Assembly: GCA_003481775.1 (NCBI GenBank)
Contig: QULU01000065.1
Location: forward strand, 1 to 12,791
Direction of reading: 5' to 3'
Source of the DNA: Clostridiaceae bacterium OM02-2AC
Lineage (GTDB): Bacteria > Bacillota_I > Bacilli_A > Erysipelotrichales > Erysipelotrichaceae
DNA: 12,791 nucleotides
Shown here piece after piece: positions 1-7,092 of this stretch. How positions within the stretch are numbered: the first letter of the stretch is position 1; every line of letters begins with the position of its first letter. Below the pieces are notes generated by a model. It saw only the letters and a program-made list of their open reading frames with translations. It was not told the DNA's origin and ran no database searches. The position numbers and the translations under genes were made by a program.

Positions 1-12
1 TATTTCGTGCGC

Positions 13-30
13 CGCTGTTTCTCATCAGCG
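13..30 (-). other. Small hairpin in the 5' leader of the leftward transcript
   Basis: CGCTG (13-17) and CAGCG (26-30) form a 5-bp GC-rich stem with an 8-nt loop, just downstream of the leftward -10 box. It would be at the very 5' end of the transcript. Its role is unknown; the stem is short and could be chance. Confidence 0.35.
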
Positions 31-37
31 CTCGTAT

Positions 38-94
38 ATAATACAACGAATAAACCCTTGTGTCAACAACTTTTTTCACTTTTTTCACTTTTTT
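38..94 (-). promoter_or_regulatory. Strong sigma-A promoter with phased A-tracts, firing left out of the window
   Basis: On the minus strand a perfect TTGACA (66-61) is followed by a 17-nt spacer and TATTAT (43-38). Upstream of the -35 lie three six-base A-tracts (T-runs at 71-76, 80-85 and 89-94 on the plus strand) repeating every 9 bp, resembling an UP element. Such an arrangement is typical of stable-RNA or very highly expressed genes. The gene served lies off the left edge and cannot be named. Confidence 0.75.
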
Positions 95-276
95 ATTTAT
101 TATTGTTTTTACTATCTCGAGAACGCTTTATTTATATATAAGGATAGCACATGTATACACAGACAGGGAGCCTCCATGTTCAAATCTATGCCTTACGAAT
201 TCTGAACAAGCAGGAGCTATCTCAATCCTTCGTTTAAATTACGTAAGAAAAATCCTAAGCATAAGCTCCCAGGTTT

Positions 277-1560
277 CTATGCATTCTCTATTTCTTCAAG
301 ATATAACGGCAGCAGAGCTTCCTGATAACCACTATATGCATGCTTTTCAAGCTCTCTGCAAAGTGCCTGTAATTCCTTCGTCCTGCAGTTTTGCAAAGAC
401 AAAAGACGCTTTTCACTAATTGGTGAGGTCGACATAATCATATGATATTCCTCCACTGTACTTTTCCATAGATATAGATCGTCTTTATATCGCTGCTTCA
501 ACTTATCTGCTATCAGTACCCCTTCCGGATCGAAGTCTCCGGCATAATACATAGGGATTTTACTCTTCTGTATGAAATCCAGCAATACATAGCCGCATAG
601 ATTTAGCTGACCGTTTGTACATACAAAACCGATATGCTTCTTCCCAAGTTTCTTTCCGTGCAGAAACAGAGAGCGGAATACCGATGGATTCTCTACAATA
701 TAAACCGCCTTTATATCCTCTGATATTCTTTTAATCTGCTGTAGATTATACAGTGATACTGTCCAGCCCTCATAACGTTCAAAAAACGCTTCCCATCCCT
801 TATGTATGGTTTCATTCCTGTCGATTGCATTCAGATGTGCAATCATACATATGTTGGACAAATCGTCTTTTAATAAGCCGGCATCATAATACAGCTTATT
901 TTTCTCAGCCAGGCTGATCTCCTGTTCTTCAACTCCAAAGATATAACAAATCCCCTGAAACAGCATGGTATTCTCAATGCCTTTATCAAAGAAGTGTGGA
1001 TCCTGAGATATCGTAGAAGCGAATACTGCTATGGTTTCAATTTCCTGCCTCCAGACTGGCAGCTGGTTCATCGCTTCCATGATATAACACACGGTCTGCT
1101 GTTTATTATTGTTCAACAGCTGGCGGATATTCGCATAGCTTTTATGATTTGTTTTTTGCATCCAGGTCAGCCATTCTCCGGCTTTTGTGTTTTCATAGCA
1201 TTTTTTCAAGGACAGGATATCCTGCTGTTCCTTGTGAGCTTTTATTTCTCTTTGTTTCTTATTCGTCAGTATGTGCTCCCCTTTATAAATTTCAAGAACA
1301 CGAAGGAAGTCGCTTCCTGCAAAACGGCTATCCTCGATCCCCTTTTTCCAGATAGAATAAGGTATGGAGATATCACAGACTCCCCAGTAATCCTTTCCAA
1401 GGAATCCACCGATTGCCTCACGCTCATCATCCTCAGGATCTTTGATACGTACCGTACCGCCAAAATGCTGCAGCTTCTGATATTGACGAATCCACAGGTC
1501 TATCACACGCTGAAATCCTGTATCCTGTAAAAGATATTGAGCAAATGCTTCCTCTATCAT
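277..1560 (-). CDS. JetD-like Toprim protein of the TIGR02679 (DUF3323/DUF2399) family
   Basis: This 427-aa protein carries the signatures I know from TIGR02679, the JetD component of type II Wadjet. An N-terminal EREAIGGFLG segment (about residues 47-56) matches the family's 'er.A...LLG' region. The C-terminal Toprim-like domain shows ENP at 290-292, CTNGQ at 314-318, GDFDPEG at 341-347 and YQEAL near 412-416. In characterised Wadjet systems JetD is the Toprim nuclease subunit that cuts closed-circular DNA captured by the JetABC SMC complex. Here no SMC, kleisin or KITE partner is present within the window, so the protein may be orphaned, may work with the upstream unknown gene, or may be a relic. 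The ATG at 1560 follows AAGGGAG and overlaps the preceding broken frame as ATGA, so it belongs to a coupled operon. No clear terminator is seen after it. Confidence 0.8.
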   Translation of the reverse strand: MIEEAFAQYLLQDTGFQRVIDLWIRQYQKLQHFGGTVRIKDPEDDEREAIGGFLGKDYWGVCDISIPYSIWKKGIEDSRFAGSDFLRVLEIYKGEHILTNKKQREIKAHKEQQDILSLKKCYENTKAGEWLTWMQKTNHKSYANIRQLLNNNKQQTVCYIMEAMNQLPVWRQEIETIAVFASTISQDPHFFDKGIENTMLFQGICYIFGVEEQEISLAEKNKLYYDAGLLKDDLSNICMIAHLNAIDRNETIHKGWEAFFERYEGWTVSLYNLQQIKRISEDIKAVYIVENPSVFRSLFLHGKKLGKKHIGFVCTNGQLNLCGYVLLDFIQKSKIPMYYAGDFDPEGVLIADKLKQRYKDDLYLWKSTVEEYHMIMSTSPISEKRLLSLQNCRTKELQALCRELEKHAYSGYQEALLPLYLEEIENA

Positions 1561-1852
1561 AGCTGCTCTCCCTTCATGTGCTTTATATGCCGTCCCATTC
1601 GCACAAAATAATAGTTACAAAACGAGTGGTTTCCAGACGGAATCTGACAGCCCTTTCCTGAGGCAAATACAGAATGCTGCTTCCTAAAATAGCTGAGCTT
1701 GGATAATTTCGTACCGCAAACCTTTTCAAGATACGGCACCTGTCCCTTTCTTCAATATACAAATACTTCTCCCAGCCATCCCATTTGTATGAGTAGTCCT
1801 CTCCTGTTGCATAGCCTCTTTGATTCAGCTGCTTTTTAATAACAGTTTACAT
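1557..1852 (-). pseudogene. Broken small gene between the 302-aa protein and the JetD-like gene
   Basis: An ATG (1852-1850) lies one base after the TGA of the upstream gene, but its second codon is TAA (1849-1847). The same frame then stays open through a plausible protein (TVIKKQLNQRGYATG..., then YKWDGWEKYLYIEERDR) to about 1740. There a one-base shift leads into a second open frame (VPYLEKVCGTK... then IPSGNHSFCNYYFVRMG...) that ends in TGA, overlapping the JetD-like start as ATGA. Restoring one G (AGGTG to AGGGTG) would fuse the halves into roughly 97 aa. Tight coupling at both ends argues that an intact small gene once sat here. Alternatives: the first frame simply runs on to TAA at 1585-1583, or the second frame is a separate 60-aa protein starting at GTG 1739 behind AAAGGGAC. 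I do not recognise the family. Confidence 0.5.
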
Positions 1853-1853
1853 C

Positions 1854-2762
1854 TCAATCTGCAGGCTGTTTAAGAATCAGATCCTCCATATTCCCCACGA
1901 CAAGCCGCAATTCAAAGCCTTCATTTTCATCATATGCCTCTGCCGATTGAATCAAAGTTTTGTTTTCTTTAAAATATTGGTTTTTTCTACGCCGGAAAAA
2001 TCCAACAATGTCCAAGGCATCCTGATCCAGCTGTGCCAATTCCTTTTGTAAGACTGTCTCACCGACTTGAGCCAGATTCCATCCCAAGGATGCCAGCTTG
2101 ATAACTGCGCTAAACTCTTGAAAACATAAATTATTCGCATTGCCCATCGGGGCGATAAAGTCATGCATAAGCTCTGAAAAATTATCATGCTGGATACGTT
2201 CCGGTATAGGATCATATTTTATATCATGATCATTGATATATGCGCCCTTCGTATTTCTAAGCCGTACTATATACTCATAAAAATCTTCTGCTTCTTCCAG
2301 CGTAACGTCCTGTTTCATAAGAATTTCCGCAACAGAATCTAAAACAAATTCATTTCGGAATTGAAAAAAGGATCCCTTCCAGCGATGCTCAGGTAATACA
2401 TTCTGTAAATCATTAAGAAGATATATACCGATGACTTTCATCCGATACAAGTTGTCCTTATCTTCATCGTACAATTCGATATAGTCAGGTGTAACATCTA
2501 CAATACGATATTCACCATAGTGCTCTTGCTTCCAATCCCTCAGTATACTTCTGTCACTTTCATTCCACTTTCGGCTGGCGAGAAATTCTTCAAGACATTG
2601 CGGATGTGATCCGATATAGGTTAATGCCTGGTTCATCTTCTGATGCTTATTGGGTTCCTGCATGAGCAATACACTGTATACATGCTTTTTATAAACAAAT
2701 TTCATATATTCCTCACGAAGCCTTGTCAATTTTTTTGTATCCTTCTTATGTAAATAATTCAT
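1854..2762 (-). CDS. Conserved-looking hypothetical protein, 302 aa
   Basis: I do not recognise this as a named family. It is cytosolic in appearance, with no signal peptide or membrane segment, is rich in charged residues, and is predicted to be largely helical. The stretch around residues 70-135 (RSILRDWKQ..., GEYRIVDVTPDYIELYDED, then WKGSFFQF and FVLDSVAEIL) reminds me of the 'ILL.WK...GEF.IV' segment seen in some Firmicutes proteins of unknown function; this is an impression. The ATG at 2762 is preceded by AAAGGA with about 7 nt spacing. It is the first gene of a coupled cluster: the remnant gene begins one base after its stop and the JetD-like gene follows. A 17-bp palindrome sits in its leader. 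Function unknown; the operon context hints at a role with the JetD-like protein. Confidence 0.75.
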   Translation of the reverse strand: MNYLHKKDTKKLTRLREEYMKFVYKKHVYSVLLMQEPNKHQKMNQALTYIGSHPQCLEEFLASRKWNESDRSILRDWKQEHYGEYRIVDVTPDYIELYDEDKDNLYRMKVIGIYLLNDLQNVLPEHRWKGSFFQFRNEFVLDSVAEILMKQDVTLEEAEDFYEYIVRLRNTKGAYINDHDIKYDPIPERIQHDNFSELMHDFIAPMGNANNLCFQEFSAVIKLASLGWNLAQVGETVLQKELAQLDQDALDIVGFFRRRKNQYFKENKTLIQSAEAYDENEGFELRLVVGNMEDLILKQPAD

Positions 2763-2786
2763 AGTATGTCCTTTGTATCACCATAG

Positions 2787-2803
2787 CTTACGAGATTCGT
2801 AAG
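2787..2803 (-). promoter_or_regulatory. Perfect 7-bp palindrome in the leader of the 302-aa gene, possible operator
   Basis: CTTACGA (2787-2793), GAT, TCGTAAG (2797-2803) is a perfect inverted repeat with a 3-nt centre, about 25-40 nt upstream of the start codon. It has no following T-run, so it is not a terminator. It could be a repressor operator or an mRNA hairpin. No convincing sigma-A promoter could be placed beside it. Confidence 0.4.
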
Positions 2804-2847
2804 ACTGTCATATTCCTTTCTTCTTTCAATTTATTATTTTAACATAA

Positions 2848-2864
2848 CCCATGCCAGCATAGGG
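2848..2864 (-). terminator. Weak candidate terminator after the secreted Cys/His protein
   Basis: CCC-ATGC (2848-2854) and GCAT-A-GGG (2857-2864) form a 7-bp stem with one bulged base and a 2-nt loop, downstream of the 333-aa gene. The following minus-strand sequence (TTATGTTAAAAT) is a poor U-tract, so termination is uncertain. Confidence 0.25.
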
Positions 2865-2901
2865 GCTCTTTACCTATATTCTTGTTCAAAGTCTTGCTGG
2901 T

Positions 2902-3903
2902 TTATGCCCTTTTTCGATTCCGCAGTTTTTTAATAAGCAGACACACTCCCAGTATAAGAGCTGCTGTCGCAGCCATCCCTATAAGCAGACTGCCCTCTTT
3001 TTTGTTTTCTTCATATGCCTTTACATAGGCTTCTTTTGCAGCCGGATAAAAAGCAGTATCCTTTACAGCATCAAGAAAGTCAAGATTCTGTTCCTCCCCT
3101 TCTTCTCCGTCCTCTTTTCCATTGTCTTTCGCAAGCTGAAGCAATTGCTGTTTTTCCTTTTCATAGCTCTTAACGGATGTGTCGTATGCTTCCTTATATG
3201 TAGTTTTAAATTTTTCCAAGCCATAATCCTCAACATCGGAAGTGCTTTTATCATTATATACATATTCATACGCATGCTTCTTCGCCGTGTCCTGCAGAGT
3301 TGTTTTCACGTGCTGTTCTGCTTCGTCAAAGGCTGTTTTATAATATTCTATATATTTACTTTCTATAATTTTAGATGGCAGTTTTTTCAGCTGATATGCT
3401 TCCTTTTCCAAAGCATCTCTTTTACCGTTTTTCTCTGCCAGTGAAGCCGTGTTGTCCATAAGCTCTGTTTCTGCTTTTTCATAGGATTTTTTAAAGGCTG
3501 CTTTGTATTCTTCCTTTGAGTATGCGTAATCTGCATCTTCCAGTGTTTTATCCGGATTCGTAATTTTGAAGGAATATCCATCCGTAGTCCCTTCTTTTGC
3601 ATAATCAATTTTTGGCTGTACAGGAACTTCAACTTTTGGTTCTGCCTCTTGAATCGGTTGTGGTGTGCTTGGAGACGGTGTCACAGAATTATTTGTTGAT
3701 GGTGCTGTTGTCCCTCCTGAGGAGCTTGCACCTCCTCCATTATGACAGTGATATTCGCCATAAGCCAATCCCCATTTTTCACAGTTTGTACGACATGTGT
3801 GGCAGCCATTGCTGTCTGTTCTTCCCGGATGTGCCTGAATAGAGGCAGATGTCGGTAATACAAGAACCAATGCGAATGTTGCGAACGCTAATAATTTTCT
3901 CAT
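2902..3903 (-). CDS. Secreted, C-terminally membrane-anchored protein with a HPGRTDSNGCHTC/YHCH motif
   Basis: The 333-aa protein begins with a signal peptide (MRKLLAFATFALVLVLPTSA, likely cut after IQA at residue 24). The mature start is a compact Cys/His cluster: H25, C34, H35, C37, C41 and YHCH at 51-54, a variant of the YHYH/HxGRTDxNG motif known from small secreted bacterial domains. A Ser/Thr/Pro/Gly linker (about 57-95) follows. Then comes a lysine- and glutamate-rich helical region in which units like EEYKAAFKKSYEKAE, YIEYYKTAFDEAE, EKFKTTYKEAYD and AAKEAYVKAYEEN recur every 40-60 residues. A transmembrane helix (about 306-325) and a basic tail (KKLRNRKRA) close the protein, so the domain would project from the cell surface. 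The ATG is backed by AGGAGGGTG. Function unknown; the Cys/His cluster suggests metal binding. Its orientation is divergent from the PucR gene. Confidence 0.8.
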   Translation of the reverse strand: MRKLLAFATFALVLVLPTSASIQAHPGRTDSNGCHTCRTNCEKWGLAYGEYHCHNGGGASSSGGTTAPSTNNSVTPSPSTPQPIQEAEPKVEVPVQPKIDYAKEGTTDGYSFKITNPDKTLEDADYAYSKEEYKAAFKKSYEKAETELMDNTASLAEKNGKRDALEKEAYQLKKLPSKIIESKYIEYYKTAFDEAEQHVKTTLQDTAKKHAYEYVYNDKSTSDVEDYGLEKFKTTYKEAYDTSVKSYEKEKQQLLQLAKDNGKEDGEEGEEQNLDFLDAVKDTAFYPAAKEAYVKAYEENKKEGSLLIGMAATAALILGVCLLIKKLRNRKRA

Positions 3904-4290
3904 TTTTTCACCCTCCTAGACTATGAGTAAATTACAAACCTCTTCCCTCCTTCCCTATATATTTTATTATAACGCTTACAATCATACTTTTGTATTTTTT
4001 TATAAAACATTAGCTATACAAATACCCGGCAGTATACCTGGCACGTAAAATCGGTTTTTCCTACTGCTGTCTGTACGATAATGCAAGCCGGTTTCATATA
4101 TAAATGAGCTGCTATGGCTATTGTAGGATTATAACGATAATGCATTCATAATACCATGGATATGATGATACTGCTCAGACAGAAAGAGAGTCTTTTGAAG
4201 GGAAAGTATTCAGATAAGCATGTAAAGTGTGTATGCCTGCCTGTATAATATGGAGTATACTTATTCTATACATATAATGGAGGTGATCTC
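3904..4290. promoter_or_regulatory. Divergent intergenic region with promoters for both flanking genes
   Basis: This 387-bp gap separates the leftward secreted-protein gene from the rightward PucR gene and holds no coding frame I can support. A minus-strand TATAAT (around 3967-3972), lacking a good -35 box, lies upstream of the leftward gene. An exact 11-bp direct repeat, ACGATAATGCA, occurs at 4075-4085 and 4134-4144 and could be a regulator site. The pucR promoter is listed separately. Confidence 0.5.
4221..4249 (+). promoter_or_regulatory. Candidate promoter of the PucR-type regulator
   Basis: TGTAAA (4221-4226), a 17-nt spacer and a perfect TATAAT (4244-4249) lie about 40 nt upstream of the start codon. 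The ribosome binding site GGAGGTGA follows at 4279-4286. The -35 box is only a partial match, which fits a regulated or weak promoter. Confidence 0.55.
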
Positions 4291-5892
4291 ATGAGTGTAA
4301 CTATTGCGGATTTAGTAAAGCTTCCCTCTCTTCGTGATGCCTGTGTTGTCGCAGGTGCGAAGGGCATGAATAAAGCTGTTGCATCGATTTCTGTTTTGGA
4401 GTATGCAAATGCACAAGCATTAAAGGATGAATTGTTTTATCCGCTGCCTTTTGAGGGTGGTGAGGTTGTCATCAGTGCGCTGATCTGTATCAAGGATGAC
4501 CCACAGGCGCAGCTAAGTGTCGTTAAAAAGCTATGCGAAGGCGGTGAGGCCGCTTTGATACTGTATTATGTTGGAATTTATCTAAAGGAACTGCAGCCGG
4601 ATATGCTGGAGTATGCGGATACCCATGGATTTCCTATCATTTGCATGCCATTAAAACAGGATACACTGCGCTACAGTGAAGTGATCATGGAGGTCAGTGA
4701 GAAAATCCTGCAGGATCAGATGATCAATCAATATTTCGTCAGTGATATGCTGGATACGATTGCACAGCTGCCGGCACATCAAAGAAGCATGGATACTCTG
4801 CTGCGGATGCTGAGTGACCGCCTTCGATGTACGGTGCTGCTTCTGGACCATCGGGGTGGTGTGCTTCATGAAGCGGCATGGCCTCGCGGATTACAGCTGG
4901 ATACCAAAGAAATTTTATCCCTGTTATCAAACAGCCATATGGCCGCAGCTAGGTTGTCGGAATCTCATTATCAGATATACAGCAGCTATATTAAGCATGA
5001 AACACAGGATATGCGCATGCTGTTGATTCGTGAACATACGGTACTTCCAGATACAAGTATAAAGCAGGCACAGGAGGTTGTGCAGCTCTTCGTAACCATA
5101 TGGAGTCAGGAGCATGGCAATATACAGACCGATCAGTTAATAGCTGCGATTCTGAATGATGAGCCGGTAAAGATGCGAAGGCTTGCGGATATGCTTCATG
5201 TCAATGTTTCCAGTATTCATTGCATGTATATGGTAACTGCCGCAAAGCAATCTTTAATTTCCGATGACTGGTTGCAAAAACTACAGAATTGCTGCGAGGT
5301 GATTTTAAAGGAGCATTATCATACGTTAATGATTGCCAGAAAGGATGCCTACGTATTGATGTTTGCCGGTGAAGAGCAGATTGCAGAGAATGAGGTGCTG
5401 ATTCCCTCTATTTTAATCGAGGAATTAAACGCTCGGGATTTTTCTACCATCATCTGTGGAAGCACACATTTGGAGAATACGGCACAGGTTCGTAGCGCCT
5501 ATATCGCTATTTGTGATTTTATAGATGCCGCAAGAATCGTATACCCGTACCAGCATTGGCTGCCACTACAGAAGATACAGTATGCAAGGGAGTGTCAGCG
5601 GTTGATTGGTCTTGGCGAGGAAAAGGTACAGGAAATTATGTCTGTTTTGACAATGCACAATATGGACAGCGTGCAGCAGGAGGAGCTGCTACAGACATTA
5701 TGTGTGTACCTTCTGGATGCAGATATGAGTATGCAGAGGACTGCCGAGCTGTTATTCCTTCATAAAAATACAATAAAGTATAGAATACGCCATTTGAAAC
5801 AGCTGCTGCACTCTCCTATAACCGCCATGCCGGATAGTGCGTTCCTATATCAGGCATGTGCTCTGTATCGTATTCTGAATCATCGGGAGTAG
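4291..5892 (+). CDS. PucR-family transcriptional regulator
   Basis: The 533-aa protein has the two-part layout of the PucR family. The N-terminal PucR/purine-catabolism-type domain covers residues 1 to about 130, with VTIADLVKLPSLRDACVVAG at the start and GFPIICMPL near 110. A long middle region of GAF/CdaR-like character follows. The C-terminal helix-turn-helix (about 465-525) includes MSMQRTAELLFLHKNTIKYR, the classic 'AA..LF.H.NT..YR...' signature. PucR proteins usually activate purine, allantoin or amino-acid-derived catabolic genes in response to a small ligand. The genes immediately downstream encode a DUF917 protein and a hydantoinase-type ATPase, the likely targets. The start at 4291 is set by GGAGGTGA 4 nt upstream. 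The gene is insulated from the downstream pair by its own terminator. The ligand cannot be inferred from sequence. Confidence 0.9.
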   Translation: MSVTIADLVKLPSLRDACVVAGAKGMNKAVASISVLEYANAQALKDELFYPLPFEGGEVVISALICIKDDPQAQLSVVKKLCEGGEAALILYYVGIYLKELQPDMLEYADTHGFPIICMPLKQDTLRYSEVIMEVSEKILQDQMINQYFVSDMLDTIAQLPAHQRSMDTLLRMLSDRLRCTVLLLDHRGGVLHEAAWPRGLQLDTKEILSLLSNSHMAAARLSESHYQIYSSYIKHETQDMRMLLIREHTVLPDTSIKQAQEVVQLFVTIWSQEHGNIQTDQLIAAILNDEPVKMRRLADMLHVNVSSIHCMYMVTAAKQSLISDDWLQKLQNCCEVILKEHYHTLMIARKDAYVLMFAGEEQIAENEVLIPSILIEELNARDFSTIICGSTHLENTAQVRSAYIAICDFIDAARIVYPYQHWLPLQKIQYARECQRLIGLGEEKVQEIMSVLTMHNMDSVQQEELLQTLCVYLLDADMSMQRTAELLFLHKNTIKYRIRHLKQLLHSPITAMPDSAFLYQACALYRILNHRE

Positions 5893-5928
5893 TCATTGTC
5901 CAAATGGACAAAAACTACTCTTTTTTTT
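5887..5928 (+). terminator. Rho-independent terminator overlapping the pucR stop codon
   Basis: GAGTAGT (5887-5893) pairs perfectly with ACTACTC (5914-5920), enclosing an inner TTGTCC/GGACAA stem (5896-5901, 5906-5911), followed by eight T residues (5921-5928). The 5' arm includes the final Glu codon and the TAG stop, so regulator transcription ends exactly at the gene end. Confidence 0.92.
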
Positions 5929-5943
5929 CTGCCTTTGCGCCAG

Positions 5944-5972
5944 TTACAAACGCTCCCTGCATACGGTATACT
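5944..5972 (+). promoter_or_regulatory. Promoter of the DUF917-hydantoinase operon
   Basis: TTACAA (5944-5949), a 17-nt spacer and TATACT (5967-5972) sit between the pucR terminator and the DUF917 start at 6001. Both boxes deviate from consensus by one or two bases, fitting a promoter under activator control. Regulation by the adjacent PucR protein is inferred from position only. Confidence 0.7.
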
Positions 5973-6000
5973 GGTTTCAAAATCAGAATGGAGTGATTTC

Positions 6001-7092
6001 ATGAAAACGATAGGTTTAAAAGAAATAGAAGACATTGCAACAGGCGCTGCCTTACTTGGAGCTGGAGGAGGCGGTGATCCTTATATTGGTAAGCTGATTG
6101 CCATGAATGCCGTAACAGAATGTGGAGAGGTGAAGCTGATTGATCCTATGGAGGTTTCGGATGATGCTCTGGTAATTCCAATAGCCATGATGGGGGCTCC
6201 TACGATTCTTTGTGAAAAGGGAATCAGCGGGAATGAATATCAAACGGTTTACGATATGATGTCACGGTATTTCAATCAAGAGATTTTTGCAATCATGCCG
6301 ATGGAAGCAGGAGGTGTGAATTCCATGCTTCCAATCGCTGCAGCAGCACGTCTGGGATTACCGCTGGTAGATTGTGACGGTATGGGAAGAGCGTTCCCGG
6401 AGCTACAGATGGTATCCTTTACCATTGGTGGAGCCAAGGCTACACCGATGGCGTTGACAGATGAAAAAGGAAATACGTGTATATTTGAAACGATTACCAA
6501 TCAGTGGACGGAGGAGCTGGCTAGAAGCGTCACGATGAGCTGCGGCGGCTCTGTTACGGTTTCCTTATATCCGTTGGATGGGAAGACATTAAAGGAATAT
6601 GGTGTGAAAAACATCGTTTCAAAATCAGCGATACTTGGCAAATGCATTCATACCATCAAGGAATATGAGGAAAATCCGCAGGAACGCTTTCTTCGTGAGA
6701 CGGAAGGCTATTACCTGTTTAAGGGAAAAATTGCAGATGTGCGAAGAGAAACACGTGGTGCATTCAATTTCGGTAAGGTTCTTTTGGAAGGCATTGGTGA
6801 GGAAAAGGGAAAGCAGGCATATATTGAGTATCAAAACGAGAATCTAATCTGTGTGGTAGATGGCGTAATACGGGCCACAGTACCGGATTTGATCACCATC
6901 GTAGATAGTGAGACGTTTCTACCTGTTACGACTGATGGCTTAAAGTATGGAAAGCGCGTACTTGTCTGTGGAATTGCCTGTCATGAAATCTGGCGTACGA
7001 AAAAGGGACTGGAGCTGGTCGGACCGCAGTATTTCGGATGTGATACAGAGTATATCCCAGTGGAAATACGGGCGGGAAAGGAGAATGCATAA
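6001..7092 (+). CDS. DUF917 (S-Me-THD-like) family protein
   Basis: The 363-aa protein starts with MKTIGLKEIEDIATGAALLG and the glycine-rich run GAGGGGDPYIGK (about 20-31), a hallmark of DUF917 (PF06032). EAGGVNS (102-108) and VDCDGMGRAFPE (123-134) are further family motifs. Pfam now labels this family after S-methyl-thiohydantoin desulfurase; members are often encoded beside hydantoinase/oxoprolinase ATPases and PucR regulators, as here. A role in breaking down a hydantoin-like or cyclic amino-acid derivative is therefore likely, but the substrate is unknown. I chose the ATG at 6001 because GGAGTGA precedes it and the family motif begins there. An in-frame TTG at 5896 would start inside the terminator and upstream of the promoter. 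Its TAA shares one base with the ATG of the next gene, so the two are translationally coupled. Confidence 0.9.
   Translation: MKTIGLKEIEDIATGAALLGAGGGGDPYIGKLIAMNAVTECGEVKLIDPMEVSDDALVIPIAMMGAPTILCEKGISGNEYQTVYDMMSRYFNQEIFAIMPMEAGGVNSMLPIAAAARLGLPLVDCDGMGRAFPELQMVSFTIGGAKATPMALTDEKGNTCIFETITNQWTEELARSVTMSCGGSVTVSLYPLDGKTLKEYGVKNIVSKSAILGKCIHTIKEYEENPQERFLRETEGYYLFKGKIADVRRETRGAFNFGKVLLEGIGEEKGKQAYIEYQNENLICVVDGVIRATVPDLITIVDSETFLPVTTDGLKYGKRVLVCGIACHEIWRTKKGLELVGPQYFGCDTEYIPVEIRAGKENA

Noticed and set aside
60..419. Open frame of 119 codons on the plus strand at the left edge
   Set aside because: It begins in the A/T-tract promoter region, has no ribosome binding site, is low in complexity at its start and overlaps the end of the JetD-like gene on the other strand.
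994..1530. 178-codon plus-strand frame opposite the JetD-like gene
   Set aside because: It is the antisense shadow of a gene with clear family motifs and has no start signals of its own.
1583..1846. The 87-codon unshifted frame as the true remnant, or as the end of a JetC gene (it ends in EWDG)
   Set aside because: It lacks a start and any SMC/ABC motif such as FDEAF; the shifted frame with the ATGA overlap fits the operon better, though this is not certain.
5896..6000. N-terminal extension of the DUF917 gene from TTG 5896
   Set aside because: It would start inside the terminator hairpin and upstream of the operon promoter; the family motif and ribosome binding site point to ATG 6001.
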